Shown here: positions 6,550 to 6,630 of the stretch, piece by piece | How positions within the stretch are numbered: position 1 is the first letter of the stretch | Layout: each line of letters opens with the position of its first letter | From: Candidatus Thiosymbion ectosymbiont of Robbea hypermnestra | GTDB lineage: Bacteria; Pseudomonadota; Gammaproteobacteria; Chromatiales; Chromatiaceae | Direction of reading: 5' to 3' | Assembly: GCA_020443945.1 (NCBI GenBank) | Contig: JAIZWN010000646.1 | Location: 1-6,630 of the forward strand | DNA length: 6,630 bases | Program-made: the position numbers and the translations under genes | Notes under the pieces: generated by a model | Told to the model about the DNA's origin: nothing | The model's input: only the letters and a program-made list of their open reading frames with translations | Databases searched by the model: none

Positions 6550-6630
6550 GTCGTGTACCTCGTGTAAGTCGGCCAGTGACTCGAAGGCTACGCCCGGCAG
6601 CCGCTTGGGCAGAAAAACCCGGTTGAACCA
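6187..6630 (-). CDS. Rpn-family PD-(D/E)XK nuclease/transposase-like protein, 3' part
   Basis: The frame is open to the window edge, so the N-terminal part is missing; 147 C-terminal residues are visible. The first visible residues, WFNRVFLPKRLPGV followed by DLHEVHDMLSNRVESW, match the segment that follows the nuclease domain in proteobacterial Rpn/'Transposase_31'-like proteins (recognition from memory). Next come TDQWKREG, eight GLEQ repeats, then a helical tail with ARHRFGPAVA and ALLSCPDGAAWLHVL. Known members are DNA endonucleases that raise recombination frequencies, and some act as toxins in phage defence. The catalytic residues lie outside the window, so activity cannot be judged. 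The gene is convergent with the kinase and shows no relation to its neighbours, suggesting an accessory gene. Stop TAA is at 6187-6189. Confidence 0.8.
   Translation of the reverse strand, partial: WFNRVFLPKRLPGVAFESLADLHEVHDMLSNRVESWTDQWKREGLEQGLEQGLEQGLEQGLEQGLEQGLEQGLEQGRQETRHLLARQARHRFGPAVATQAEPLLTAIADPARLADLGDALLSCPDGAAWLHVLHQTQSTPTIGDGRP
6406..6501 (-). repeat. Eight 12-base tandem repeats encoding GLEQ
   Basis: Eight consecutive 12-base units lie in frame with the Rpn-family gene and each encodes Gly-Leu-Glu-Gln. In gene order the codon variants are GGTCTGGAACAG, GGTTTGGAACAG (twice), GGCTTGGAACAG, GGTCTGGAGCAA, GGTCTGGAACAG, GGTCTGGAGCAG and GGTCTGGAGCAA. Every difference is synonymous. 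The unit length is a multiple of three, so gain or loss of units changes protein length without a frameshift. The peptide is expected to be a charged helix. Confidence 0.95.

Noticed and set aside
6375..6626. Plus-strand frame with Pro-Val/Asp-Pro repeats
   Set aside because: The repeats are the complement of the GLEQ units. The synonymous-only variation makes sense only in the minus-strand frame.

Overview
The window looks like chromosomal DNA from a high-GC gammaproteobacterium. The Chromatiales (purple sulfur bacteria and relatives) are my best guess. This rests on the Proteobacteria-type PdxH, ApaH, ProC and YggT sequences, the strong GC bias at third codon positions, and an Rpn-family tail of a kind I associate with that group. 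The lineage is an inference and was not tested by any search.

Layout from left to right. Positions 1-268 hold no gene I can support. On the minus strand, apaH (Ap4A hydrolase, 999-1814) is followed 46 bases later by pdxH (pyridoxamine 5'-phosphate oxidase, 269-952), probably in one transcript. A 124-base divergent spacer (1815-1938) carries a palindromic -10-like box and a strong hairpin. On the plus strand, proC (1939-2775) overlaps yggT (2772-3353) by ATGA, a standard housekeeping pair. After a 76-base, highly structured gap comes a large membrane sensor histidine kinase (3430-6015). It has two membrane segments around a periplasmic sensor region, two PAS domains and a FixL/TtrS-type kinase core. 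No response regulator gene lies in the window. A convergent gap (6016-6186) holds a strong palindrome and a dispersed-repeat-like sequence.

The right edge contains the 3' part of an Rpn-family gene (PD-(D/E)XK recombination-promoting nuclease/'Transposase_31' type) on the minus strand. It runs off the window at 6630. This is the most interesting part. The tail carries eight perfect GLEQ tetrapeptide repeats encoded by 12-base units that differ only at synonymous positions. Just before the repeats is an in-frame ATG (6549) preceded by a good Shine-Dalgarno sequence. That is the arrangement described for Rpn 'gene-within-gene' toxin-antitoxin and phage-defence systems, in which a separately translated C-terminal product (RpnS) blocks the full-length toxin (RpnL).

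The metabolic genes show no direct pathway link with each other beyond proline synthesis (ProC), PLP synthesis (PdxH) and alarmone turnover (ApaH). The kinase appears to be an accessory signalling gene placed behind proC-yggT. The Rpn gene is an accessory defence or mobile-type gene.
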